Shown here piece after piece: positions 42,402 through 51,940 of a stretch of DNA of 64,000 nt (within the stretch, counting starts at the first letter, position 1; each line of letters begins with the position of its first letter). A program made the position numbers and the translations under genes. The DNA comes from Cafeteria roenbergensis (taxonomy: Eukaryota; Sar; Bigyra; Bicosoecida; Cafeteriaceae), in NCBI GenBank assembly GCA_008330645.1, contig VLTN01000068.1, forward strand, positions 1 to 64,000. The letters are read 5' to 3'. The notes below the pieces were generated by a model. The model searched no databases. It saw only the letters and a program-made list of their open reading frames with translations, and was not told the origin of the DNA.

Positions 42402-44492
42402 ATGGAGCGCCCCGACAGCTCCGCGTCGGAGACGAGGGTTTGCTTTCAGCGCCGAGGCAGCACGAGCGCTCGCCCGCTGGAGGACATGCTCGCGGCAGAG
42501 CGAATTGCCGAATGGGACGCATTCAGGGCAGGGGGGGAGCTGTACAGGCTGCGCGCCATGCCTCAAGCCGCGGCCGAGGACCCCAAGCGGGCAGCAGGCT
42601 TCATCATCAGCCAGCTTGGAGAGCGGGCGACGCGACACCACTGGGATGCCGCTTCCAAGGCGGTGGTATTGCTTGCGGACAGGGACGTTTGCCGGCTTCA
42701 CGGCGTGCGGCTGCGGCACCGGCAGGCGCACCGGCTGGCTCGCTCTCGCGGCGTCGTCTCTGCGTCCGTGTTTCGCCTCGCGCACCCGTACCGCGCGTCT
42801 GCAAAGTACGCCGACGGGCTGGTTCGCCTCGCGGAGCACGTGAAGCGGGCCCTCCCCGGCTTCGAGCTGCGCCTGTGGCGGGACCGGTCAGTCACGGGGG
42901 AGGCCATCCGCCACGCGCAGGCCAGGGACGCGGCGGGGGCTGCCGCCGGCACCGCTGCCCCCACCAGGGATCCCGCAGCTGCGGCTGCTGCGTCTTGGGA
43001 CCGCGCGTGGGCGCGCCTGGCCGGGGAGGACCATGTGAGCGTCGTTGAGTTTGCCTCCGACGCGTTCCAGCCCAGGCCCGACGAGCGGCGCGCCGGGGCC
43101 ACCGGGCACACGGATGTGTTTGGAACGTTTTTACGGTTCTTCGCGCTCTTCACTGCGCCAAAGGGCGTCCCTGAGTGGGCTGCTCCGCCCCCCGACGGCG
43201 ACGTCGCCTTCGTCTGCGACGCCGACTTTGCCGGATCGCCCTTCGACCACCTCATCGTGGACACGGTGGCGTGGTTCGCGGCCAAGACGGCTCTTGCGGC
43301 GCCGCAAGCGGCGCTGCTGCCGGCGGAAGCGGCCTCCGCGGACGCAGGGCCGGAGGCCGCGGGGGCGCGCGCCCCGTCCGCCGATCTGTGCACATTCTCC
43401 TTCTCAGTCTCCACGGCGGAGCGGCACTTCCCGCTGACGGCTCTGCCACCGCTCTTTGCGGGCGCCCTGGCCACGAGGCGGCGCTGGCCGGGCCACTGGC
43501 TGGACGAGTTTCTGCGGGACGCCGCGCGAGCCGTGGCGCCCGACAGAGCGGGCGACGCCCCCGCCGGCGCCCCTCAGCTGGAGCGGTCGAGGGTGGCGGG
43601 GCCTGTGGCCGCCGCAGCGCACGCCCCCGAGGCCCGGCAATCTGCCACGTACGCCCGTCGGCAGATGCAGCACATGACCGGTCCGTTCGTGTTCGGGGCG
43701 GACGAAGCCTTCCTGAGCCGCGTGGTGGTGCCCAGGCTGGCGGCCTCGGCGGAGCGGGCCCAGGACTGGCTGTTCCTCGTGTGCCCTCCCGTGGACCGCG
43801 TGGTGTCGGCCTGCATGGGGTCGCTCGCGCCGGCAGGCTCCCCCGGCCGGCTCGGGCCGTACGGCGCCGCGGCCGCCGAGGCTGCAGCGGCAGCGGCCGG
43901 CGCGCCCGGCGGCGAGGCGCTGCGACGAGACCTGGAGGAGGGCAGGGTGGACGTGGCCGCGGCTGCATCCAGGTGGGCGTCCGGCGCCATCAGGCGGTCG
44001 GGGCTCTTTGACAGGAAGGCGAGCGGCTCGCCGGCCGCACGGATCGCCCCGGCTGACGAGCCCAGGTGCGGCCCGCTCCGGGAAGCCCTGCGGCGCATGC
44101 TTGCGTGCTGGGTGGAGGCCATGACGGCGGGGGAGGCGCCGTGCAGCCCCAAGGACCTAAGCTACGTGAGCCAGTGCCTCGGCAGGCTGCAGGGGCCGCG
44201 GGAGGGCGGCAGCGGCATCCTCTGCATGGAGGCCTACAAGATCGGCGGCAGGGCCGCGGCCCCTCGCCCTGCCGAGAGGCTGGAGTCCGGGCACGCGGCC
44301 GGGCCGGCCTGCGCGGCCGCGCTGCAGGAGGTTTGCGGGCTTGCGCCGGGCTGGACGCCGCTGCTGCGAGGACATCCGGCAGAGCCGCACCGGCAGCAGT
44401 CGCGCAAGCGGCAGCGAGAGGACGAGAGCGGGACCGGGGCGGCGGGCGCTGCAGAGCCGGCGAGCGTCAGGCCCGCTCCGTCGACTCAGTGA
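42402..44492 (+). CDS. Unknown protein with a DxD-like motif, possibly glycosyltransferase-like, 696 aa
   Basis: Not firmly recognised. Intronless, start MERPDSSASETRV. The middle reads SVFRLAHPYRASAKYADGLV, ALPGFELRLWRDRSV, then DVFGTFLRFFALF and VAFVCDADF. This order, with a basic FGT-xxRF segment leading to a hydrophobic strand that ends in DAD, is typical of nucleotide-sugar enzymes that bind a metal through DxD. That reading is inference. The second half is Ala-rich with scattered helices, and the C-terminus has a basic cluster (QQSRKRQRED) that could be a nuclear localisation signal, which argues against a Golgi enzyme. There is no signal peptide or membrane helix. Confidence 0.6.
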   Translation: MERPDSSASETRVCFQRRGSTSARPLEDMLAAERIAEWDAFRAGGELYRLRAMPQAAAEDPKRAAGFIISQLGERATRHHWDAASKAVVLLADRDVCRLHGVRLRHRQAHRLARSRGVVSASVFRLAHPYRASAKYADGLVRLAEHVKRALPGFELRLWRDRSVTGEAIRHAQARDAAGAAAGTAAPTRDPAAAAAASWDRAWARLAGEDHVSVVEFASDAFQPRPDERRAGATGHTDVFGTFLRFFALFTAPKGVPEWAAPPPDGDVAFVCDADFAGSPFDHLIVDTVAWFAAKTALAAPQAALLPAEAASADAGPEAAGARAPSADLCTFSFSVSTAERHFPLTALPPLFAGALATRRRWPGHWLDEFLRDAARAVAPDRAGDAPAGAPQLERSRVAGPVAAAAHAPEARQSATYARRQMQHMTGPFVFGADEAFLSRVVVPRLAASAERAQDWLFLVCPPVDRVVSACMGSLAPAGSPGRLGPYGAAAAEAAAAAAGAPGGEALRRDLEEGRVDVAAAASRWASGAIRRSGLFDRKASGSPAARIAPADEPRCGPLREALRRMLACWVEAMTAGEAPCSPKDLSYVSQCLGRLQGPREGGSGILCMEAYKIGGRAAAPRPAERLESGHAAGPACAAALQEVCGLAPGWTPLLRGHPAEPHRQQSRKRQREDESGTGAAGAAEPASVRPAPSTQ

Positions 44493-44819
44493 GCGTCGCG
44501 CGCGCTGGCGCAGCCCCGCAGCGTGGCGGCTGCTACCGTGTGTGCGCTTGCCAGGGATGCCGTACGGCGGCCTGAAGCATCGAATCGCGACCCCCACGTG
44601 TCACGGGGCTACAGTGGCTCCGCCTGTCGCGACCAGCGGCGGAACGCGGGCCAGAGTTCCGCCGGCGCGCATCAGACACACAGGCCCCAGAAGGGCGGCC
44701 AGCGCCGGCACGCACACGCGCGCGCGCTGGGACAGACAGGGTCGGTGCGCCCCGCTGGCCGATGGGGTTCCGCGGCGCCGCGGTGCCCAGCCGGGCAAGC
44801 GCGGCACAACGCACGCGGC
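44493..44819. other. Gap between convergent genes
   Basis: 327 bases between the stop of the 696-aa gene and the stop of WRAP53. Nothing recognisable apart from 3' untranslated sequence. Confidence 0.5.
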
Positions 44820-46657
44820 TCAGGCCGCCCAGCGGAACGCGGACCGGAACAGCCGCACGCTGGCAGGGCACGTTGCTGCGTCGCTGCCGCTCGCATCGCT
44901 CGACGCGCCATCGCTGTCCTCCGCGTTCCACCATGCTCCCGCGCCGGGCTCTGCCCTAGCCCCCGACGCGGTGGCGAGCACGATGCCTCTTGGGTGGAAC
45001 TGCGCCAGAGGGGCCGGCAGGCCGTCTGGGGACGGTAGCCTCAACACCTCGCGCCCGGACACGAGCTCAAACGCGAGCGTGAAGGCTTCCTGCGCGAGGA
45101 GGGAACACGGTGGGCTCGCTCGGGCCGGCACGGACGGGACATGACAGGAGGGGGGGGAGGGGGGGGGCAGTCGCAGCGCTGGCGCAGGGCGCCGGGCAAA
45201 TAAGCGCTCCAGGCAGGCCCAGCCGATACAGGACACTGCCTCGCAGCCGGCGCGCGCATGGCCGCAGCTGCGAGCGCCGGAGCCCGGGGCGAAGGCAAGG
45301 CCGCTCGGCGAGTCGGCTGCTCACCGTGGTGCCGGCCAGCAGCAGGCTCGAGGAGGAGTCGAAGCAGAAGGAGGTGCGCTGGTGCGTGCTCGCAGGCCGC
45401 CCCAGGCGGAGCAGCACGCCGATGTCAGCCGCTGCGGTGGCGCGGGCCCGGGGTCTGTCGCGGCCGCTGGAGGCCGCTGGCGATGCGCCGGCGTGCGGCG
45501 CCTGGGGCGGCGGCCGGCGAAGGTCCCACACCAGCACGGCGTCGTCTTTCCTGGCTCCGGTGGCTAGCAGCCTGCCGTCTGGCGAGAACGCGAGGTGGTT
45601 CACGCCCCCCCTGTGGCCCGCCAGCGTCGCAACCAAGTCCCCGCTCCGGTGGTCGAACAGCCCAACGGTGCAGTCTTGGGACCCGCAGGCGTACAGGCCG
45701 CTCCCGTCAGGGCTGGCGGCGATGGCCAGCGGGGCGACGCCTCCGCTGCGACCCCGCCGCCTGCTCACCAGCGGCCTGTGCGCAATGGGCCTGCCTGGCC
45801 TGGACACGTCGAACACGTGCACTCCGCCGGGTCCCGCTCCCAGCAGCCGCGCCCCCCCGCAGAGGAATGCTAGGCAACGCACGTCGGCCAAGGTGTCTCC
45901 GTCGGAAAACGGCACGTAGACGGCGACGGGCTGCCAGGGTCTCGCGGGCGGAGGTAGCAGCGGACGAGACGGGGGGTGGGGTGAGGGGCTGCCGTTCCGG
46001 GCGCGCAGCGCAGCGGTTTCGCAGCCAGGAAGCTTTTGTCGCCCGCCTGGCGAGAACGCAGCCACCACGCGCCGGTGCACAGCCCACGCTCGCCAGTGAT
46101 ATGCAAGTCTCACCTTTGCTTGGGCGTCGTCAGCGGCCCTCACTCCACCGGGTTCGCCCGGGGACACGGCACAGAGCGAGTGAAGAGCAACAGGCTGCTG
46201 CTTGCTGGGCACCGCGAAGCAAGTGCCCGACGGGTGCCACGCGGCAGGGTAGATTGCGTCACGCCCCGCCACAGAGCGCACCGCCCTCCCAAGGCCGTGG
46301 GGTGTCTCTGGCCGAGACTGCGGGGGCGACGTCACTCGGCAAAGAGGCAACCGCGTCAGCTTGGCGCTGCCGCCCAGCCTGGAAGGGGCCTCCCTGCCGG
46401 CCCGCCGCTGCGCCATCCCGCAACCTCACCGAGTGCACGAATGATGTCTGGGGGATGCCCCACACACGCGTGGAGCGGTCCGAGCCTTGGGCCAGCACAG
46501 ACAGGCCGTCCGGGGAGAACTCCAAGTGCATCGGCCAATCGTCGCCGCTTCCAGCCATGTCCGCCTCGCACACTTGCTCAGCCGCGAAGCAAAACGGGGC
46601 GTCGGCCTCGGGGAACGAGTAGTAGCCCCAGGTGGCGGCATCTGGCGCGGCGGCCAT
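44820..46657 (-). CDS. WRAP53: WRAP53/TCAB1-like WD40 protein, 435 aa
   Basis: In animals WRAP53 binds the CAB box of scaRNAs and telomerase RNA and brings them to Cajal bodies. Exons 46657-46430, 46317-46114, 45930-45325 and 45089-44820, all phase 0. It aligns along its length with human WRAP53: an opening WD repeat (LEFSPDGLSVLAQGSDRSTRVW), DAIYPAAWHPSG where the human has DTIYDYCWYS, LYACGSQDCTVGLFDHRSG where it has LYACGSYGRSLGLY, GHRGGVNHLAFSPDGRLLATGARKD, then THQRTSFCFDSSSSLLLAGT and FHPRGIVLATASG. Joining the four exons restores a continuous propeller. The human N- and C-terminal extensions are mostly absent. It is head to head with the MYST gene (291 bases). Confidence 0.9.
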
Positions 46658-46948
46658 GGCCGGCGGAGCGCACCAAAGCGAACCACCACTGCCCGACCGG
46701 AAGGGAGGCGGGGCTCGCAGCCCCCAGCAGACCCGCCGTGCTTGCGGCTGGGGATTCGCGGCGAAGCGGCGCCTGTTGCTCCTGCGTCGGGCTGGGGGTG
46801 CATTGCAGCCGGCGGGGCAAGCAATTCTCCACGCCAGGCTGCTCTGCCGAAAACGGTGCGCCTTGCATCCGCCACTGCGCCCCTCCCGAAGGGTGTCGTG
46901 GGTGCGAGCCGAACAGCCAAGGTGCCCTGAGCTGGTTGCTGTTTGCGC

Positions 46949-49337
46949 ATGGCCGCGGCAGCTGCAGCTGCGTCGTCGGCAGCGGCCGCCCCGCCAGTGC
47001 CGATCGCATCGGCCGTGGCCCCAGCCCCTGGCGCGCCGCGGTCGTCCAAGAAGCCCAAGAAGCCTGAGAAGGAAGATATCGGCGGAATCCCCACCAACTC
47101 GCTGGTGCTGGCCAAGTGGCGCGACGGCTCCTGGAGGCGCGCCACGCTGCTGCACAAGCGTGAGTGCCAGCGGCCTCGCTGCCGGGTTGGCCCGCGCAAT
47201 GCCCACGCCTCGCCCGATCGCTTTGAGCATGCTTGCGATGTGTGGTTGGGCGCGACTCATTGCCGCAGAACATATCCGCGACGGCGCGGGCGAGCCCACG
47301 GGGCGCTTCAACTACTATGTGCACTACGACGACGTGAGCGGCCTGCCCGAGATGCGAACTCGGCCCGCTGCCCCCCCCCCCCCCCCCCACCCCTCGCTTG
47401 GCAGTGTCAAGTCGCGTGCTTGTAGAAGGAACCCGTCGCTGACGCGGCGGCCTGGGGACGGGATGGGGGAGCGGGGGTGCGGGGGATAGGCACGCCAGTG
47501 CAAGGAGTTCGCGTCCCAGCGCTGAGCACTGCAGCTCCACCCTCTGCTCCGTCCCTCCCCCTGCCCCCTCGTCTGCTCGTGGCGTATGACTGCCGCGCGC
47601 AGTTCAACCGCCGCATGGACACGTGGGTGAACAGCGACAACGTGAAGGAGGACCCCGATGCCGCCCTGCGTGAGGCGGAGGCGGAGCGCAAGGAGAAGGA
47701 GGACGTGCGCGTCGAGAAGCGGCAGCGAGAAGACGTGAGACGGCCCTCGCTGCGAGCCACCGCCCAGCCGCAGCGCCCAGCCGCAGCGCCCAGCCGCGGC
47801 GCACCGCTCCGTCGCCCACTGCTGCCGGATCGCTACCTGTCCCGCGGCGAGCTCGCCCCCCCCCCCCGCCCCGCCCCGTCCCGCCTGGCACCCCGCAGGG
47901 CGGCACGGAGGAGATCGCCACCTTCCTGGAGGAGCAACACGGCGAGGCCGAGGGCATGGACGAGGCCGCGCTGCGGGAGCACGAGGAGGTAACCAAGGTG
48001 AAGAACGTCAACTTCGTGGAGATCGGGCGGCACCGGATGGAGACGTGGTACTTCTCCCCGCTCCCCAAGGAGCTGTGGCAGGACGAGATCATCGACACCC
48101 TCTACTTCCACGAGCACTCCCTGCGATTCTTCAAGCACAAGGCGGAGATGCTGCGGCACGCCGCCAAGTGGCCCCTGAAGCACCCCCCCGGGGACGAGGT
48201 CTACAGGCACCAGGGCATGGCCGTGTTCGAGCTGGACGGCGCCAAGGAGAAGGAGTACTGCCAGAACCTCTCCTACCTCGCAAAGTTCTTCCTCGACCAC
48301 AAGACCCTTCAGTGGGACGTCGACCCCTTCCTCTTCTACGTGTTCACCGAGTACGACGAGTTCGGGTACCACTTCGTCGGGTACTATTCCAAGGAAAAGT
48401 ACTGCGACGCGGGGTACAACCTCGCATGCATTCTAGCCCTGCCCTGCTTCCAGCGCCGGGGATTCGGCCGGTTCATCATCCAGTTTTGTGAGTTGATGGC
48501 GCGCGCGACGCACTCTGGGTGGGTTGGTTGGCCCGCTGGGTTGGCTGGTTGGCTGGTTCGCTGGCCGCGCAGCCGGACGCCGCGCAGCCGGACACCTGGC
48601 GCGGCAGCTTTGTGGCCGAAAGTCGCGCAGTCCTGCCCGCGGGGCGCCCCGTGTCGAGACAGCCTGCGCGGCTGCTCCGCCGCGACCGCCCGTGCCGTTG
48701 CGCTGCCGTTCCCCGCTGCCGTCTCGGCGCGCTCGCGCAGCGTACGAGCTGTCCCGCAAGGAACGGCGCGTGGGCTCCCCAGAAAAGCCCTTGTCGGACC
48801 TCGGGCAGCTCTCGTATCGGGCCTACTGGACCTGGGTCCTGTTCGGCGTGCTGCGCCGGTTCCAGGGGCCGGAGCTCAGCATTATGGATCTAGTGCGCAT
48901 CACCTCCATCAAGCCGGAGGACGTCATGGCGACGCTTCAGTACCACGGCCTCATCAAGTGAGTCCCGCGTGGGGCTGCGACAACGCGCGCGCGTGCCACT
49001 GGGCGCGCTTCCGCCCTCTGCCAGTCTCGGTGCCGCCGCACCCCCTTTCCTCCCGCCCCTCGGGGTGGGGGGGGATCTGCCCGGAGTCCGGCCGCGCCCC
49101 GCTTCACGCCGCTGCTCCTTCGCGCCCCGTATCGGATGCCGCAGGTACTACAACGGGACGTACGTGCTCTGCACGGACCCCGCGCTCGTCGAGGCCAAGT
49201 TCCAAAAGTACAACAACAAGAAGGGCCCCGTGGTGGACCCCTCCAAGCTGCACTGGGCCCCATACCCCATCACCGTGAAGCGCGACAAGTGGACCATCCG
49301 GGCCAAGCTGCAGGCCCGCACGGAAGAGGAGATGTGA
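46949..49337 (+). CDS. MYST-family histone acetyltransferase (Esa1/TIP60 type), 468 aa
   Basis: Catalytic subunit of NuA4-like complexes by family; acetylates H4 and H2A. Exons 46949-47159, 47269-47333, 47603-47734, 47899-48487, 48741-48957 and 49145-49337, in phase. The N-terminus is Ala/Pro/Lys. A chromo-barrel follows (VLAKWRDGSWRRATLL, FNYYVHYDDFNRRMDTWV, split over three exons). The catalytic domain shows WYFSPLPKEL, HPPGDEVYR, YCQNLSYLAKFFLDHKTL, CILALPCFQRRGFGRFIIQF (catalytic Cys and the acetyl-CoA loop) and VGSPEKPLSDLG (catalytic Glu). The C2HC zinc finger has lost three ligands, as in yeast Esa1. It ends normally after LHWAPYPI. Confidence 0.95.
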
Positions 49338-49553
49338 CAACCTCGCGCCCATCCGCGAGGGGTGACGTGCTGAAGGGTGTGCGTGTTTGCTGCAGGACTG
49401 CAAGTGCGTGGGTTCGTCTGCCGCTCGCCGCAACGGGCGAGCTGCGGGCCGCCGTTGGGGGGATGGCCACCCGATCACGCAGTTCAAGAAAACGCACATA
49501 CATCTGCCGCGTCGCCGCAGACGAGAGCCAGGCGCTGCCCGATGGCAGAGGCT

Positions 49554-50176
49554 TCACTTGCGGCCGGAGAGCAGCTTGGCATGCTTGCTTAGCGCGTCGG
49601 TGGAGGTCGCCACGGCCACCAAGAAGCTCGAAGCACTGTCCTTCCCGGCCTCGAAGCTGCGGTCCATGGCCGCGATGATGGCTGCCGTCTCCTCGGCAGT
49701 CTTGGCGCGGTGGTGGTCGAGCGAGGCATCCTGCGAGCGCAGTTCGGTCGCACGGGCTCGGGAATCGGGACGCAGCGCGTCACGCAAGCGGCCAAGGGTG
49801 ATGCGAGCACGATTCGCGCTTGAGCCCGCGCGCTGGGCCAGAACGCGGCGCTCGGCCGCCCGGCGCAATCTGCTCACTCCTGCGGATGCGGCAGCCAGAA
49901 CTGCACGCTGCTCTTCCTCGAACCTCCGCACGTCCTCGTCTGCCTCGCGAGCGGCGGTGTCCAGCTTGATTTGCCTGCCTGCGAGGGCGCGGGCCACGGG
50001 GTCGAGAGCGCTTCGGGCAGGCTTGAGGCGCGGGCCGCCCAGGTTGAGCGTCAAGTTGGGAACTCTGCTGCTTGCAGTGGCCGACACGCGCCAAGCTCAC
50101 TCTGGCGGGCCGCAGCGACGATGCTGCTCGCGTCCTCCGACGCCTGCTTGAGCGCGGTTGCCATGCTGTCGTCCAT
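49554..50176 (-). CDS. Small coiled-coil protein of unknown function, 166 aa
   Basis: Not recognised. Exons 50176-50101 (MDDSMATALKQASEDASSIVAAARQ) and 49978-49554, phase 1, with GTGAGC donor and CGCAG acceptor. An uninterrupted minus frame extends up to 50087 but lacks an ATG, so a spliced start is needed. Nearly the whole protein is helical and heptad-like (KLDTAAREADEDVRRFEEEQ, LRRAAERRVLAQRA, HHRAKTAEETAAIIAAMDRS). The size and shape recall subunits of tethering or kinetochore complexes; nothing specific is seen. It is tail to tail with the MYST gene (216 bases between stops) and head to head with the roadblock gene. Confidence 0.6.
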
Positions 50177-50675
50177 GGCGAGGCCCCCTCGCGCCCGGTG
50201 TGGGAAGGCAACTTGCGGCATTTCGGCAGCGCAGAACTGGGGCGGTATTTCAGCAGAGCTTGGTGCTCCATTCGCAGCTCATGCAGTCAGAGTTGTGGGC
50301 AAACTCCGGCCTGGCCCTGCGCATCCCCTCGAACGCGGGCGTGGCTCACGGCGGACACGGCCGCCTCGTCTGGTGCAGCAATCAAAGGCGCGCGGGCTGG
50401 GTCTAGAGCGGGGACGGCGGGGGGTGCATAGCCTTGAAAACGTTGTGGACGGACGACCTGGCCGCTGCGGAGCGAAATCTCCACATTTCGCATCGGTTCT
50501 GCGGTTGGCATGCTCTGAGCCTGAAGCAAACGAAGTGCCACCCGGGGTGGCCGGGGGCCTTGAATTGTGGCGCTGCTTGCCACGAGCACCGCCGTCGCAT
50601 TGCAACAGCCGTTGCGCCTCGTGCTCTGCCAGCCGCTGCAGGCCAGTCCGGGCGCCTGCCACACGCCAGGCGGAC
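50177..50675. other. Divergent promoter region, coiled-coil / roadblock genes
   Basis: 499 bases between start codons on opposite strands. No gene supported; open frames are short and mirrored. Confidence 0.5.
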
Positions 50676-51530
50676 ATGGCAGCGGCCAAAAGGGCAGCGG
50701 CTGCGGCGGCGGCAGCTGGTGTGAGCTCATGGGCAGGTCTCGTGTGGGGCAATCCGTTCGGCAATCGAGCCGCGCCAGGGGAGCAAGCGAGCAGCGGGCT
50801 CAGCGTCTTGTGCCGTCCCGCCACGCCGTGCCCGGCAGCACGGGTGGCGCGAGGAACTTGCAGCCGCTTCGGGTGTGCGAGCGCTTGCCATCAGCCGCTT
50901 CCTGTCGCTGTTCCTTGACCGCTGGAGTCCCGCAGGACGAGGAGGGTCCGCAGGACATCGAAACGACCATCCGCGAGCTCCAGGTGCGCCCCGGGTTCGA
51001 GGGCTACTTTCTTTTCAACGACCTCGGAATTCCGATCAAGTGGTCGTCGTCTGGGTTCGGCGAGAACTCGGCCAGCAGCGGCGTGATCATTCCGCGGGAG
51101 GTGACGCATTTTGCCGCGCTCATGGCCGACCTTTCGGCCAAGAGCCAGGACACCTGTGACCACCTCTTCGCTGACAAGGTGAGCGCACGTAGCACCGGTA
51201 GGCAGCCGGTTCCTCTGCGTTCCCCCTCGCGCGTCCGGCGCGCTCGGCACGCTCGGCGCAATGGGATGGCGCGGCCTGGCGTGCGGGCGCAGGGCACATG
51301 CCCGCCGCACTCCCGTTCGACCACCGACGCCACTCGCTCGCTCGCCCTGGTGACGCACGCGCCCGTGACCGCAGGACCGCGACGACACGCGTCTGCGGTG
51401 CATCCGCCTGCGCACGCGGAAGCGCGAGATCATCGTGGCGCCGGGAGACGGGTGCACGCTGGTGGTGCTGCAGGCGGCAGCATCCTTCACGGACGCCTCT
51501 GCTGAGGCCGACGAGGCAGAGGACGAGTGA
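50676..51530 (+). CDS. DYNLRB: Dynein light chain, roadblock/LC7 type, 147 aa
   Basis: Subunit of cytoplasmic or flagellar dynein that dimerises on the intermediate chains. Exons 50676-50720 (MAAAKRAAAAAAAAG), 50936-51178 and 51375-51530, all phase 0. The core aligns with human DYNLRB1: IETTIRELQVRPGFEGYFLF for its first helix and strand, the invariant GIPIK (GIPIKW here), THFAALMADLSAK, then LRCIRLRTRKREIIVAPGD for LRIRSKKNEIMVAPDKD, and CTLVVLQ. A loop after GIPIKW is about ten residues longer than in animals, and both ends carry extra acidic or Ala-rich tails. Its presence suggests a flagellated or dynein-bearing organism. Confidence 0.92.
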
Positions 51531-51940
51531 CTCCCCTGCCTCCTGCGTTGCCATCCCAGGCCGCTGGGTGGCTGGCGCCTCGTCCCGCGCGCTCCGCACC
51601 GCTTGCCCGGAAGGCGCGTTCGCTGCGCCTCGGCTCGCGCGCTCCGCACGGCTCGGCCTGGCCAGGCACTGCTTGTGTGATTTTACGTTGCATTCTGCGC
51701 TCTTCGAAGCCAATGAGGTTGCGCGATTCGGCCCGAGGGAGACACACCCAGCGTTCAAAGGTTTCCTCGGACTTGGGACAGACTCTGGCAAAGTTTGGAT
51801 GACGATTGAGTTGCACAGGCCCGAAAACCCCCGCAGGCTCGCACACTCAGCCGCTCCCTACTCGACCGCGCGCCTTGGCTGCAGCTGCGAAGGGCTGAAT
51901 AGCGGCTGGGGCCAGCCTACGGACCAGGAGGCACAGCGCG
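51531..51940. other. Intergenic region upstream of DENN gene
   Basis: 410 bases. Contains a less GC-rich stretch near 51675-51810 with a CCAAT at 51709 (GCCAATGAGG). No gene is supported. Confidence 0.45.

Noticed and set aside
49979-50087. Minus coiled-coil gene starting at GTG 50087
   Set aside because: No ATG. An intron shorter than 40 bases would be needed to reach it from the upstream ATG exon, while the acceptor at 49979 gives a normal intron and correct phase.
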